Part shown: positions 36,229 to 45,572 of the stretch, in pieces | How positions within the stretch are numbered: the stretch's first letter is position 1 | Layout of the letters: each line of letters opens with the position of its first letter | Origin: Bacteroidota bacterium | Lineage (GTDB): Bacteria > Chlamydiota > Chlamydiia > Chlamydiales > FEN-1388 | Reading direction: 5' to 3' | Assembly (NCBI GenBank): GCA_013285825.1 | Contig: JABDGV010000003.1 | Span: forward strand, 154,405-204,046 | Length of the DNA: 49,642 nucleotides | Program-made: the position numbers and the translations under genes | Notes under the pieces: generated by a model | The model's database searches: none | Told to the model about the DNA's origin: nothing | What the model saw: only the letters and a program-made list of their open reading frames with translations

Positions 36229-37149
36229 TCACTCCACAATAAGCCCTGAGCTTGTTACCTCATAAGGAAGAAGTTTGCAACCTTTAGGCAATTCTAAATT
36301 ATTTTGCAAAAGGCCAAACCCAATCACGCAGTCGCCTAAACCCGATCCTGAGATCTTAGCACCCTTGATTCCAGGATCATTTTTAAGGCAAAGTACAAGT
36401 TCTCTTAAAGTGCTATCACTTACCCCCAAACCCTCCATAACATTTTGGGATGCTTCAGAATAAACATCGAGGTTTGTAAGGCTTTTAGCCTGCGATGCAA
36501 TAAACGCCTGAAGAGCTAAAAGCTGATCCATAAGGTCTGGAAATTGCTTTGCGCGCACCTCCACTTGTCGTATCACCTCAACCGTTTGAGTCTTATAACC
36601 TGAAAAGCAGATCGTTAAATCAAGCTGGTCAGCAATTTTTTCCATAATCACTTCAGGCTCTGCCTGATACACAATTACTCCGCCTAGCAAAGAGGCTGCA
36701 AGATCGGCTCCAGAACCTCGTCCTTGAACTTTACGGACAACCTCCAGCGCTCTTTTATGAAACTCTTTAGGACTTTCTTTAAAGCTAAAGAAGCGTTCAA
36801 TTGCACCAAGCGTTGCGATAGTCACGGCAGCGGACGAGCCTAAGCCTACATTATGAGGAAAATCGGAGGTGATCGTAATGGTAAGGCCAGATGTGATAAT
36901 TGATTGCAAGGAGATGAGCGCCTGATTGACAAAGCGAAACTGATCTGAGAGTTGAATATCAAATCTTGAAGTTGTCTCATCACCTAGAGCTGAAATAACT
37001 CTAATTCTATCATCTTTTCGCTCTTCTATCTCAACAGTCAGGAAGGCATTAACAGCTGCAACAAGGGCTTTTCCAAAACGGAGAACAGAATGTTCCCCGA
37101 AGAGCATGAGCGTTGCAGGCGCTTTCGCTACAACTTTAGCTTGCGCCAT
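36229..37149 (-). CDS. GHMP kinase, mevalonate or phosphomevalonate kinase-like
   Basis: I start at the ATG at 37149, because the family fold begins directly after it (AKAPATLMLFGEHSVL). The longer frame to 37230 only overlaps the upstream gene. The protein has about 306 residues with the phosphate loop HNVGLGSSAAVTIA, the catalytic GRGSGADLAASLLGG and the C-terminal KISGSGLGDCVIGF. It overlaps the upstream kinase by 14 bases. In a cluster with mvaD and another kinase, one should be mevalonate kinase and the other phosphomevalonate kinase. This one is my candidate for the phosphomevalonate step, but the assignment could be the other way round. Confidence 0.8.
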   Translation of the reverse strand: MAQAKVVAKAPATLMLFGEHSVLRFGKALVAAVNAFLTVEIEERKDDRIRVISALGDETTSRFDIQLSDQFRFVNQALISLQSIITSGLTITITSDFPHNVGLGSSAAVTIATLGAIERFFSFKESPKEFHKRALEVVRKVQGRGSGADLAASLLGGVIVYQAEPEVIMEKIADQLDLTICFSGYKTQTVEVIRQVEVRAKQFPDLMDQLLALQAFIASQAKSLTNLDVYSEASQNVMEGLGVSDSTLRELVLCLKNDPGIKGAKISGSGLGDCVIGFGLLQNNLELPKGCKLLPYEVTSSGLIVE

Positions 37150-38140
37150 TTGCGCCCGCTTGAACTTCAAACAGGGTGTAGCCATAGCGGTCAAGAAGGT
37201 CTTGTGAGGGCTTATTCCCAAAAACTGCAACTATCCCGCCATTATCACCGCGAACAGCGCCGGCTCCGCACACCTTGGCAGCACCGCCAGAATTTTCAAT
37301 CTCTTTGATAAACTGCTGCACCTTTTCAGGAACAACGCCTATTGATTCAAGAAGGCGTTCATTAGCTTGAATAAGGGGTTCAAGCGCACCTTGAGTTTTG
37401 GTCGCATCATTAATTTTGGACGTGATATCGGCAAATTCTTTCCAAATAGCGCTTGTGCCCAACCGGTCCCGGACAGAGAGGACGCACTCACCGGTAATTG
37501 TGGAAGGCCGTCCCGTATTGACTAAGACAAGATCAGATATTCCTAAAGAAACAGGCGTGGCCACTCCATCTTGAAAAAGGACAGATCCGCCATATAAAGA
37601 AAGATGTGTATCAAGCCCGCTCGATCTGCCGTGCTGAAGGTGTTCGACCTCCCGAGCTAAACGGAAAAGCCAATCGGTTGAGACATTAACGCCTAAAAAT
37701 CGAGAGACCGCTTTTAAGAAGCTGACTAAAACGGCGGCCGATGAACCCATGCCGCAGCCAACCGGAATTTTTGAGTCGAGCTTTACCCAAGCGCCCTCTT
37801 GAAGCTCTAACTCAAAAGCATCAAGCAGGGAAATAAAGGCGTATTGAAAGAGCTCGCTTGGTCTTTTCAATACGTCTCGAACATGCAGCCGTCCTAAAAG
37901 AAGCTGTTTATAGTTTCCAAAAAGCGTCTTTCTTAAACGGCGTAAGCTTGAAAGAGTTGCAGAGACCGTCTGGCGAAAGTTCAAAAGCTGCAAGCCCAGT
38001 TCTGGAACTCCAGAGGCTTGAATGGTTGCGTTGGCATAGCAGCTTACGGCTGTTGCAAGAGCAGGAGCTCCATATAATACTGCATGCTCTCCGGAAAGGA
38101 TAATCTTTGCCGGCGCATGGGATGAAAATAGAGCAGTCAC
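37136..38140 (-). CDS. Mevalonate kinase-like GHMP kinase
   Basis: The 334-residue protein has APAKIILSGEHAVLYGAPALATAV, the classic mevalonate kinase start, then the phosphate loop PVGCGMGSSAAVLVS, the catalytic-Asp motif GRSSGLDTHLSLYGG and a C-terminal KVCGAGAVRGDNGGIV. It starts with GTG at 38140; no good ribosome-binding site is seen. It is first in the three-gene mevalonate unit. The length and first motif favour mevalonate kinase over phosphomevalonate kinase. Confidence 0.85.
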   Translation of the reverse strand: MTALFSSHAPAKIILSGEHAVLYGAPALATAVSCYANATIQASGVPELGLQLLNFRQTVSATLSSLRRLRKTLFGNYKQLLLGRLHVRDVLKRPSELFQYAFISLLDAFELELQEGAWVKLDSKIPVGCGMGSSAAVLVSFLKAVSRFLGVNVSTDWLFRLAREVEHLQHGRSSGLDTHLSLYGGSVLFQDGVATPVSLGISDLVLVNTGRPSTITGECVLSVRDRLGTSAIWKEFADITSKINDATKTQGALEPLIQANERLLESIGVVPEKVQQFIKEIENSGGAAKVCGAGAVRGDNGGIVAVFGNKPSQDLLDRYGYTLFEVQAGANGAS

Positions 38141-38245
38141 TTTAGCGTTACTTTTTGCTTATCTATTAAAATGATAGTGAATAGGTAAAAAAGGCTTCAA
38201 TGGAAATAGCTAAAACAGCTACGATTTTGATCTATTGTTTTTTTT

Positions 38246-38319
38246 GCTCTGGTAGCTCAGCTGGATAGAGTGCCTGGCTACGAACCAGGAGGTCAGAGGT
38301 TCGAATCCTCTCCAGAGCA
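38246..38319 (+). tRNA. tRNA-Arg (ACG)
   Basis: A full cloverleaf of 74 bases: acceptor GCTCTGG/CCAGAGC, a D arm, the anticodon stem CCTGG/CCAGG with loop CTACGAA (anticodon ACG, positions 34-36), a 5-base variable region and the T arm AGAGG-TTCGAAT-CCTCT. The discriminator base is A and CCA is not encoded. The A at position 34 is normally deaminated to inosine by TadA. Confidence 0.96.
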
Positions 38320-38374
38320 ATTCTTATCTTTTTTTATTTTTCAAGAAATTCACTCTCTAGTAAAACTGTTTTAC

Positions 38375-39013
38375 ATGCTTATTTATGAAAGCCCTGAACT
38401 GAAAATTTGGCAGCTTCCCTCTGGTCCTTTCGAGACTAACTGCTACCTTCTTGCCTCTGAAAAATTGGCTTATGTTATCGATCCTGCGCCAGATAGCGCA
38501 CCTCGAGTTTTACAAATAGTAGAAAAAGAAAAATTGCAGCTTCAGGGCATACTTTTAACTCACAGCCATTGGGATCATATTTCCGATGTAGCTGCTCTCT
38601 TAAAGCTCTATCCTCAACTTTTTGTAGCGGTTCACGAAGCAGATAGATTCAACCTTCAAACTCCCGGCGCCGATGGCCTTCCTCTCATGGCATATATTGA
38701 AGGAGTAACTCCCACGAAACTCTTGAAAGACAAAGATGTACTTCAACTTGGGAACAGCAGTTGGGAAGTTATTCACACGCCTGGCCATTCTACTGGCAGC
38801 ATCTGCTTCTATAATGTCAAAGAGGGGCTGCTTTTTTCAGGGGATACTCTCTTTCAAGAAACCTATGGAAACATCTCCTTTCCCACTTCCGAGCCGAAAA
38901 AAATGAAGTCCTCTTTACGCAAGCTCTCTCAGCTTCCAGCGGATACAAAAGTATTTCCAGGACATGGACAAGATACGACTATTGGAACGGAAAAATGGTT
39001 AGGAACTGTGTAA
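38375..39013 (+). CDS. MBL-fold metallo-hydrolase (glyoxalase II-like)
   Basis: I start at the ATG at 38375; a longer frame begins inside the tRNA gene and is not credible. The 212-residue protein has the binuclear-metal motif THSHWDH, then HTPGHSTGS with the next metal His, SGDTLF with the bridging Asp, and a final PGHG. The pattern fits the YcbL/hydroxyacylglutathione hydrolase-like group. The true substrate is unknown. It converges on the F-box gene. Confidence 0.9.
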   Translation: MLIYESPELKIWQLPSGPFETNCYLLASEKLAYVIDPAPDSAPRVLQIVEKEKLQLQGILLTHSHWDHISDVAALLKLYPQLFVAVHEADRFNLQTPGADGLPLMAYIEGVTPTKLLKDKDVLQLGNSSWEVIHTPGHSTGSICFYNVKEGLLFSGDTLFQETYGNISFPTSEPKKMKSSLRKLSQLPADTKVFPGHGQDTTIGTEKWLGTV

Positions 39014-39073
39014 AAAAAGTACCAAAAATCAAAGACCATCGTCAAAGACCAAGTCTCCAAATACCAAACGCCT

Positions 39074-39970
39074 TTAGAGCTTCCACAGCCCCGCAACGCC
39101 GATAAACTCGTAGTCGTTGTCAAAGTTGAGGTGGACGTCGAAACCGGCCAGGGCGAAGCCGCCAGCACAAACGTTATACTTCTTATCAACTTTGTTTGAA
39201 CAACGGACATAGGTTGGCGGATCATCACTATAAAGTCTAACTGGAGGCGATTTTGGAGAACTAATGTACGTTAAAATGGCAAGCGTGGACACCGGTAATA
39301 CTTCGGGCATTTCGCATCCCATTTTATTTACGAGCGCTTGTTGTTGAGTTGTCGACAAATTCCTGCTTCCTTTAAGGAGAGAGTTTGTGATAACTACTCT
39401 ATACGTGTTTGTGACAGACAAACCTCCAAACTGCTCTGTAATTTTATCCCAAATAGACCTACAGGCTGTTTTATTGCCGCTTAGAGGCGATTCTGCAATT
39501 TTCCAAAGTTCATTCAAGGTAAGTCCTTTTGGCATTGTCAAAATCGTCACACCAGAATCTTCATCTTCTAGTTTTATAGAAGCAAATAGCTTTGTCAGTT
39601 CTGGTATATCAGTGCGATTATCCAGAGGCTGTTCGTCATCAAGGTTAAGTCCATGAGCGGATAAAGCAACATGCTTTTTCCAAACTTCCTTATCTATGAC
39701 ATTTTTTATTAATGGAAAAAGGTTTTTTAGATCAAAAGAATCCCACACGTATTTTTGAGAAGCTACTAGCTTCCAATTTTTACAGACTAAAGATATTTTG
39801 CTCGCTAATTCTTTTGGATGTATACATGTAAAAATAAGAGTGAGGAGTTCGTCGGGCAACTTATTGAAGAGTACACTGCTTAGATGTTGTGATTTCTTTT
39901 TCTCAACTTGTTGTTTTATAAATTCCCAAGCGTCGTTCGGGTAGACATAAGTTGAAACTTCTAATGACAT
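39074..39970 (-). CDS. F-box domain protein, probable host-directed effector
   Basis: The 298-residue protein contains a clear F-box at about 34-80: LFNKLPDELLTLIFTCIHPKELA, then LVCKNWKLVASQKYVWDSF, with the LP...L..IF, LVCK.W and W.S signature that in eukaryotes binds Skp1. The rest has no recognised repeat; a possible substrate-binding part follows. Bacteria lack SCF ubiquitin ligases, so F-box proteins in intracellular bacteria are normally effectors that recruit the host ligase. No signal peptide is present, which would fit type III export. Confidence 0.85.
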   Translation of the reverse strand: MSLEVSTYVYPNDAWEFIKQQVEKKKSQHLSSVLFNKLPDELLTLIFTCIHPKELASKISLVCKNWKLVASQKYVWDSFDLKNLFPLIKNVIDKEVWKKHVALSAHGLNLDDEQPLDNRTDIPELTKLFASIKLEDEDSGVTILTMPKGLTLNELWKIAESPLSGNKTACRSIWDKITEQFGGLSVTNTYRVVITNSLLKGSRNLSTTQQQALVNKMGCEMPEVLPVSTLAILTYISSPKSPPVRLYSDDPPTYVRCSNKVDKKYNVCAGGFALAGFDVHLNFDNDYEFIGVAGLWKL

Positions 39971-40048
39971 TTTTTCTAATTATTTTAATTAAAACCATAG
40001 TATACAATTATTTATAATAATTCAATTAATTAGTTTCAATAACAGTCA

Positions 40049-41098
40049 TTACGCAAAGTGTAGGGACTTGGTCTCCTGCCGTAAAAACTCGGCGCGGATT
40101 GCATGCGCATGCTCTAAGGAAAACTGAGGGCCGATGCGGCGTGCAAGATGGGCCCTTCGGCATTCAAAAAATAATCTATTTATCGTTGCAAGATCGATCC
40201 CTTTGATCCATCCAAGTTCAATGCCCAGTTTCACTAAAGAGAGCGCCTTTAACGCTTCGCTCGTACCGATCGAAAAGGAATTTTGTAAAATACCGACAGC
40301 ACGACTTATCTTATCTTCAGCATCTTCTGGTTTCTTCTTCTTCAATTCATTCCGTGCCGAATTTTCTTCTGCTAAAAGTCGAAGAGCGGCCTTATGGATG
40401 TTCGAAATGATAATCTCTTCGGTAACGCCCAGAGTGTACCGATTTTTTAATACAAGAATATCTCCCAAGAAATCTTCGCTGTTTCCATAAAGATTTAATG
40501 CAAAAACAGCTTCTTGGCGCTCCTCGTCAAGAAAGGAGGCAAGCTTCTCTTCCAAAATGAGTGCAGGCACATGCATGAAGGCCGAGACAATAAGTCCAGT
40601 TCCAGTATGCATCGGGTCGGAGGTCAAATAGCCAAACTCTTCTGAAAAAGCAAATTGGATTGTTTTTTGGAGTGCGTCTTCAATCTTCGTAAGAAGGGTC
40701 CAAGAGCGCTCCAAATCCTGCGATGTACTGAGAGCATAGAGCTGCACATGGTCTTTTATATTCAAAACAAAGAGTATTTGCCCAGAGGAGTCGATGACAA
40801 AAGCTTCGCCTGGATGTGGCTGTGGGGGATGTCCAAAAATGAGGAAATGTTCAAATAAAAACTGGCGATCCATCGGGGAAATTTCGGTCGCAAGAAGAAG
40901 AGAGAGCCCAGAAAATATATCGGACTGACTTAAGGTTTTATGAATGAGTTGAATAATATGAGCTTTTCTCTCTGCATTAAGCTTGATAGGAAAGTGAAAC
41001 TTATCCACATTTCTGCAAAGTTCAAGGGTTGTAGCGAGCCAGATGCTATTTTCATTTCCCACCCAAGGATTCTCTTTTTCAGAAAAGGAAATAGTCAT
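40049..41098 (-). CDS. mcsB: McsB-like phosphagen/arginine kinase family protein, catalytic residues degenerate
   Basis: In Firmicutes McsB phosphorylates arginines on proteins and marks them for ClpCP. This 349-residue protein aligns along its length with McsB, for example FGYLTSDPMHTGTGL against the family CPTNVGTGL and RYTLGVTEEIII against QITLGKSEEDI. But key residues are changed: SSRIRLARN reads ATTLELCRN, EEDHIRIQ reads IKDHVQLY, the active-site Cys of CPTN is Asp, and the Arg after GTGL is Ile. The ATP-binding arginines and catalytic Cys and Glu are therefore largely missing, and the protein may be a pseudokinase. It overlaps mcsA by four bases. I compared it by memory of the B. subtilis sequence, not by a computed alignment. 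Confidence 0.85.
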   Translation of the reverse strand: MTISFSEKENPWVGNENSIWLATTLELCRNVDKFHFPIKLNAERKAHIIQLIHKTLSQSDIFSGLSLLLATEISPMDRQFLFEHFLIFGHPPQPHPGEAFVIDSSGQILFVLNIKDHVQLYALSTSQDLERSWTLLTKIEDALQKTIQFAFSEEFGYLTSDPMHTGTGLIVSAFMHVPALILEEKLASFLDEERQEAVFALNLYGNSEDFLGDILVLKNRYTLGVTEEIIISNIHKAALRLLAEENSARNELKKKKPEDAEDKISRAVGILQNSFSIGTSEALKALSLVKLGIELGWIKGIDLATINRLFFECRRAHLARRIGPQFSLEHAHAIRAEFLRQETKSLHFA

Positions 41099-41613
41099 TT
41101 CGGCTCCTTCCCTTCAGTCAATTTCCGAATCTGGTCGCGAAGCAGCGCCGCCTGCTCATAATCTTCTCTACCCAAGGTCTCGCTCAATGCTTGATGAAGC
41201 GTGTAGAGCTGAAGCGATGGCATTCCCTCTTTTGACTGTCCAGGTCTTCTTCCCGTGTGTAGGCAAGTGCCTTTTTTAATAGGAACTGTTTTTATCGCTA
41301 TTCGTTCGGAGAGAGTAAGCTCTTGTATAAGCTCATCGGCAAAAATTTCGTAGCAAAGAGGGCATCCAAGAGGAGAGCCCATCCGAATTTCATCAAGAGT
41401 AAGTCCGCAGCCGCCGCAAACAACATCGGCCATCTCAGAGGATACTTGTCCGCCGCGAAGAACCGTCTGTCCTTTCAGCTTTTCACGTAAAAAAGGGCAG
41501 TCATTACACATAGCGATATGGGTGATGTTCTTCCCAACGATCTCTGTATACCAGACTCGAACAGGTTTTTTACACTCGCCGCACTCTAAATGGCGCTCTG
41601 GAAGCTCTTCCAT
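41095..41613 (-). CDS. mcsA: McsA-like zinc-finger protein with UVR domain
   Basis: McsA is the zinc-binding activator of McsB. This protein has several CxxC pairs (LECGECKKPV, CNDCPF, VCGGCGLTL, GCPLCYEIF), then a C-terminal UVR segment (LSETLGREDYEQAALLRDQIRKL), the same layout as McsA. An ATG at 41613 (MEELPERHL) is taken as the start; a GTG at 41631 adds six residues. It is four bases overlapped with the mcsB-like gene, so the two are co-translated. A partner of a possible pseudokinase. Confidence 0.88.
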   Translation of the reverse strand: MEELPERHLECGECKKPVRVWYTEIVGKNITHIAMCNDCPFLREKLKGQTVLRGGQVSSEMADVVCGGCGLTLDEIRMGSPLGCPLCYEIFADELIQELTLSERIAIKTVPIKKGTCLHTGRRPGQSKEGMPSLQLYTLHQALSETLGREDYEQAALLRDQIRKLTEGKEPK

Positions 41614-41729
41614 CTTTGAAAACCAACACACTCTTAGAGTTTAATACATATCATCTTTTCAAATAACACGCATTCACTAGAGAAATCTGTGCTGATCTAG
41701 CATCTATTGTCAGATTCGCACAGAGAGAG

Positions 41730-42608
41730 CTATACGGTTTTTTCTTTCGATTGGTAAGGCCGCTGCTTCCGATAGGCCACCATCTTGTCGAAGAGGCGAG
41801 GGGTTGGGGATTTTAAGGTCATCACTTTGCCCGTTCGAGGATGGGTAAAGGTAAGCTCTTTGGCATGGAGGCAAAGTCTTGGGACTTCTCTTGTGGAACC
41901 ATACCGCTCATCGCCTGCTACGGGACAGCCCGCTCGCTGAGCATGGACGCGGATTTGGTGCTTTTTACCCGTTTGAAGATAGCACTCAACTCGAGTGTAG
42001 CGCATAGAGCTTTTCAAGACTCGATAATCGGTCGCTGCAAATTCATAAGAAGGGTAGGGATTTTCTGAGGCAAGAACGCGGAAAGAGCCCTCTTCTTTAA
42101 GGTAGCACTCCCAAGTTCCTTTTCCTTCTAATTGCCCTTCCAATATGGCCTCATAGCAGCGCTTCATCTTGCGCACTTTCAACTCTTCCTTCAGCTTGAC
42201 ATAGGCGTCATAGGTTCGAGCAAAAAGGATAAGTCCTGAAGTCTCTTGGTCAAGCCGATGCACAACATAGACAGTCTTTCGGTATCTCTCTTTCAAATGG
42301 CTATGGACCGACTCTTCATCACCTGTGTCGCGCGCAACGCTTAATAGGCCGGAGGGTTTATCAACTACGACGAGATCGTCATCTTCATAAGCGATAGAAA
42401 AGGGCTCTCCTCGATAGGCAGGAGGCTTTGAAACGAACTGGATAGCATCGCCAACATTGAGAGAAGTTCGGGTATCGGTTATAGCTCTTTCATTAACAAT
42501 AAAACGGCCCAAAGAAATCCACTCACGTAGGGACGTGCGGCTGCTATCGGGAAACGCTTTTGCTGCAAACTCTAAAATAGTCAAAGGACTATCTACTATC
42601 CAACGCAT
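41730..42608 (-). CDS. RluA-family pseudouridine synthase
   Basis: The 292-residue protein has an N-terminal S4-like RNA-binding region (SLREWISLGRFIVNERAI), the motif VVDKPSGLLS and the catalytic HRLDQETSGLILFA with the Asp nucleophile, then KKHQIRVH near the C-terminus. It converts uridine to pseudouridine in rRNA or tRNA. The target base cannot be read from sequence. Confidence 0.93.
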   Translation of the reverse strand: MRWIVDSPLTILEFAAKAFPDSSRTSLREWISLGRFIVNERAITDTRTSLNVGDAIQFVSKPPAYRGEPFSIAYEDDDLVVVDKPSGLLSVARDTGDEESVHSHLKERYRKTVYVVHRLDQETSGLILFARTYDAYVKLKEELKVRKMKRCYEAILEGQLEGKGTWECYLKEEGSFRVLASENPYPSYEFAATDYRVLKSSMRYTRVECYLQTGKKHQIRVHAQRAGCPVAGDERYGSTREVPRLCLHAKELTFTHPRTGKVMTLKSPTPRLFDKMVAYRKQRPYQSKEKTV

Positions 42609-42641
42609 AAAATCTATTCAATCAATTATAAGAATGGTACA

Positions 42642-44123
<1,482 letters not shown>

Positions 44124-44126
44124 TTA

Positions 44127-44157
44127 TTGTAAATAAACTATTACTATAGAGTATAAT
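44127..44157 (+). promoter_or_regulatory. Candidate promoter for the DHH phosphoesterase gene
   Basis: A perfect TATAAT at 44152-44157 stands 27 bases before the start codon. A TTGTAA hexamer at 44127-44132 lies 19 bp upstream, slightly longer than ideal spacing. AT-rich surroundings weaken the call. Confidence 0.4.
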
Positions 44158-44184
44158 GTGTGGCATTAGAATAAAATATCGCAC

Positions 44185-45420
44185 ATGAAAATAGTATTTA
44201 ATTTAAAAAATTTCTTTGTTCTCATAATCACCGCTATTTGCATTTGCTATTCCTTACCAGCATCTACTCCAATCGCAACTGTTGAGGTATCTCAACAACC
44301 CTCTATCAGTAGCTACCTTAAAAGCATTCACACTCAAATTACATCTCTCAAAGAAAGCGGGGAATTGCCAAAAGAGACCATCCACGTTGTTTTGGGCAAT
44401 CAATCGGCCGACATGGATTCGATTGTAAGCGCTATCACACTCTCCTACGCAAACAGCAAAAAGGGATTGTATGTGCCGGTACTCAACATTCCTCGAGATG
44501 ATCTATCCTTGCGCCGCGATGTATTATATGTATTTGAAACGCTCAAGATTGATCCTAACTCTTTTCTCTATCAGGAAGATCTTCCTTTTATACTCAACCT
44601 TGCAAAACAGGGCTTTATTCGTATCACACTCGTTGATCATAACCGTTTAGCACCCGATCAAGTGGCTTTGGAAAAATATGTCGAAAGGATTATCGATCAC
44701 CATAAAGAGGAAAAGAGCCTCTATCCTCTGATGAAAGAGGATGAAAAATTGATTACAACAATGGGATCAAATTCAACTCTCGTTGCTGAAAAGATCTTGT
44801 CCTCAAACCCTGATAGCATCTCTCAAGATTCCGCCTATCTTCTTCTTTCAGCCATTCTTTTGGATACCAAAGATCTAAAAAATGAAGATGTCGCAACAGA
44901 AAAAGATATCGCTATTGGCAGCCTGCTGAAAGAAAAGGCAGGAGGCTATTACAAGAGCACTCTTTTTGATGTTTTATATACCTCTAAAAATGCTGCAGAG
45001 CACCTCACGCCAGACTTAGCACTAAAAAAAGACTATAAGTTGTACAAAGAGGGAAAGCTTCTTTATGGAATAGCATCCATTCCTAAAACAATTTTCTGGA
45101 CAGCCGAAAACCGCACACAATGGAAAGAGGTACTTGTTCACTCTCTAGAAAAGCAGCAGATTCATCTCATAAGCGCTTTGGCATTTGATGGAACTGATCG
45201 CTTTTTTATTGTCTATATACCAACTCTTCCGCTCCAAAAAGCCTTTCAATCCCACATCGAGCAAACAGCTAACTTACAGGACAAATTGATACTGAAAGAG
45301 TACTTTCCTGAAGAGGGACTCCTCTTCTTTAAGCTCAAGAGTCAACAACTCGGGCGCAAACAGCTGCAACCGCTCTTATCGTTCGAGAAAAGCGACATCC
45401 TACAAAATGCCATTCCATAA
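44185..45420 (+). CDS. Exported DHH-family phosphoesterase, PPX1/prune-like
   Basis: The 411-residue protein belongs to the eukaryotic-type exopolyphosphatase/prune branch of DHH phosphoesterases. The motifs are NQSADMDSI (71-80), LVDHN (149-153), IIDHHKEE (169-176) and LLDTKD (225-230), all with the acidic and His metal ligands. The C-terminal half is the DHHA2 region. Such enzymes cleave polyphosphate, pyrophosphate or nucleotide phosphates with Mn. The first 26 residues are a signal peptide (FFVLIITAICICYSLPAS), which is unusual, as the family is cytosolic. Export suggests a role in the vacuole or host. No clear ribosome-binding site. Confidence 0.88.
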   Translation: MKIVFNLKNFFVLIITAICICYSLPASTPIATVEVSQQPSISSYLKSIHTQITSLKESGELPKETIHVVLGNQSADMDSIVSAITLSYANSKKGLYVPVLNIPRDDLSLRRDVLYVFETLKIDPNSFLYQEDLPFILNLAKQGFIRITLVDHNRLAPDQVALEKYVERIIDHHKEEKSLYPLMKEDEKLITTMGSNSTLVAEKILSSNPDSISQDSAYLLLSAILLDTKDLKNEDVATEKDIAIGSLLKEKAGGYYKSTLFDVLYTSKNAAEHLTPDLALKKDYKLYKEGKLLYGIASIPKTIFWTAENRTQWKEVLVHSLEKQQIHLISALAFDGTDRFFIVYIPTLPLQKAFQSHIEQTANLQDKLILKEYFPEEGLLFFKLKSQQLGRKQLQPLLSFEKSDILQNAIP

Positions 45421-45514
45421 TTAATAAGTTGTAATTAAATTAGGTTATAAAAAACCATCGAACATGAAAATTTAATCACTATCCTTGTCAGAAATGATGA
45501 ATTTGTGGTAAATT

Positions 45515-45555
45515 GTCCTTATGGTAAGGATGAATTTAGATCTATACATCCTTAC
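45515..45555. promoter_or_regulatory. Overlapping dyads before the AAA_14/DUF4143 gene
   Basis: GTAAGGATG (45524-45532) and CATCCTTAC (45547-45555) form a perfect 9-bp inverted repeat with a 14-base spacer that itself holds AGATCT. The left half can instead pair with TCCTTA at 45515-45520 (TCCTTA-TGG-TAAGGA). The two foldings exclude each other. It may be an operator or an attenuator, 18 bases before the ATG. Confidence 0.5.
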
Positions 45556-45572
45556 ACCAAGGAAGATTTTCT

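Noticed and set aside
37150..37230. N-terminal extension of the second GHMP kinase
   Set aside because: The added 27 residues lie wholly within the preceding kinase gene in another frame, and the family fold starts at the ATG at 37149.
38270..38374. Upstream extension of the MBL-fold gene starting inside tRNA-Arg
   Set aside because: It uses a GTG within the tRNA and encodes residues unrelated to the family; the ATG at 38375 begins directly at the conserved fold.
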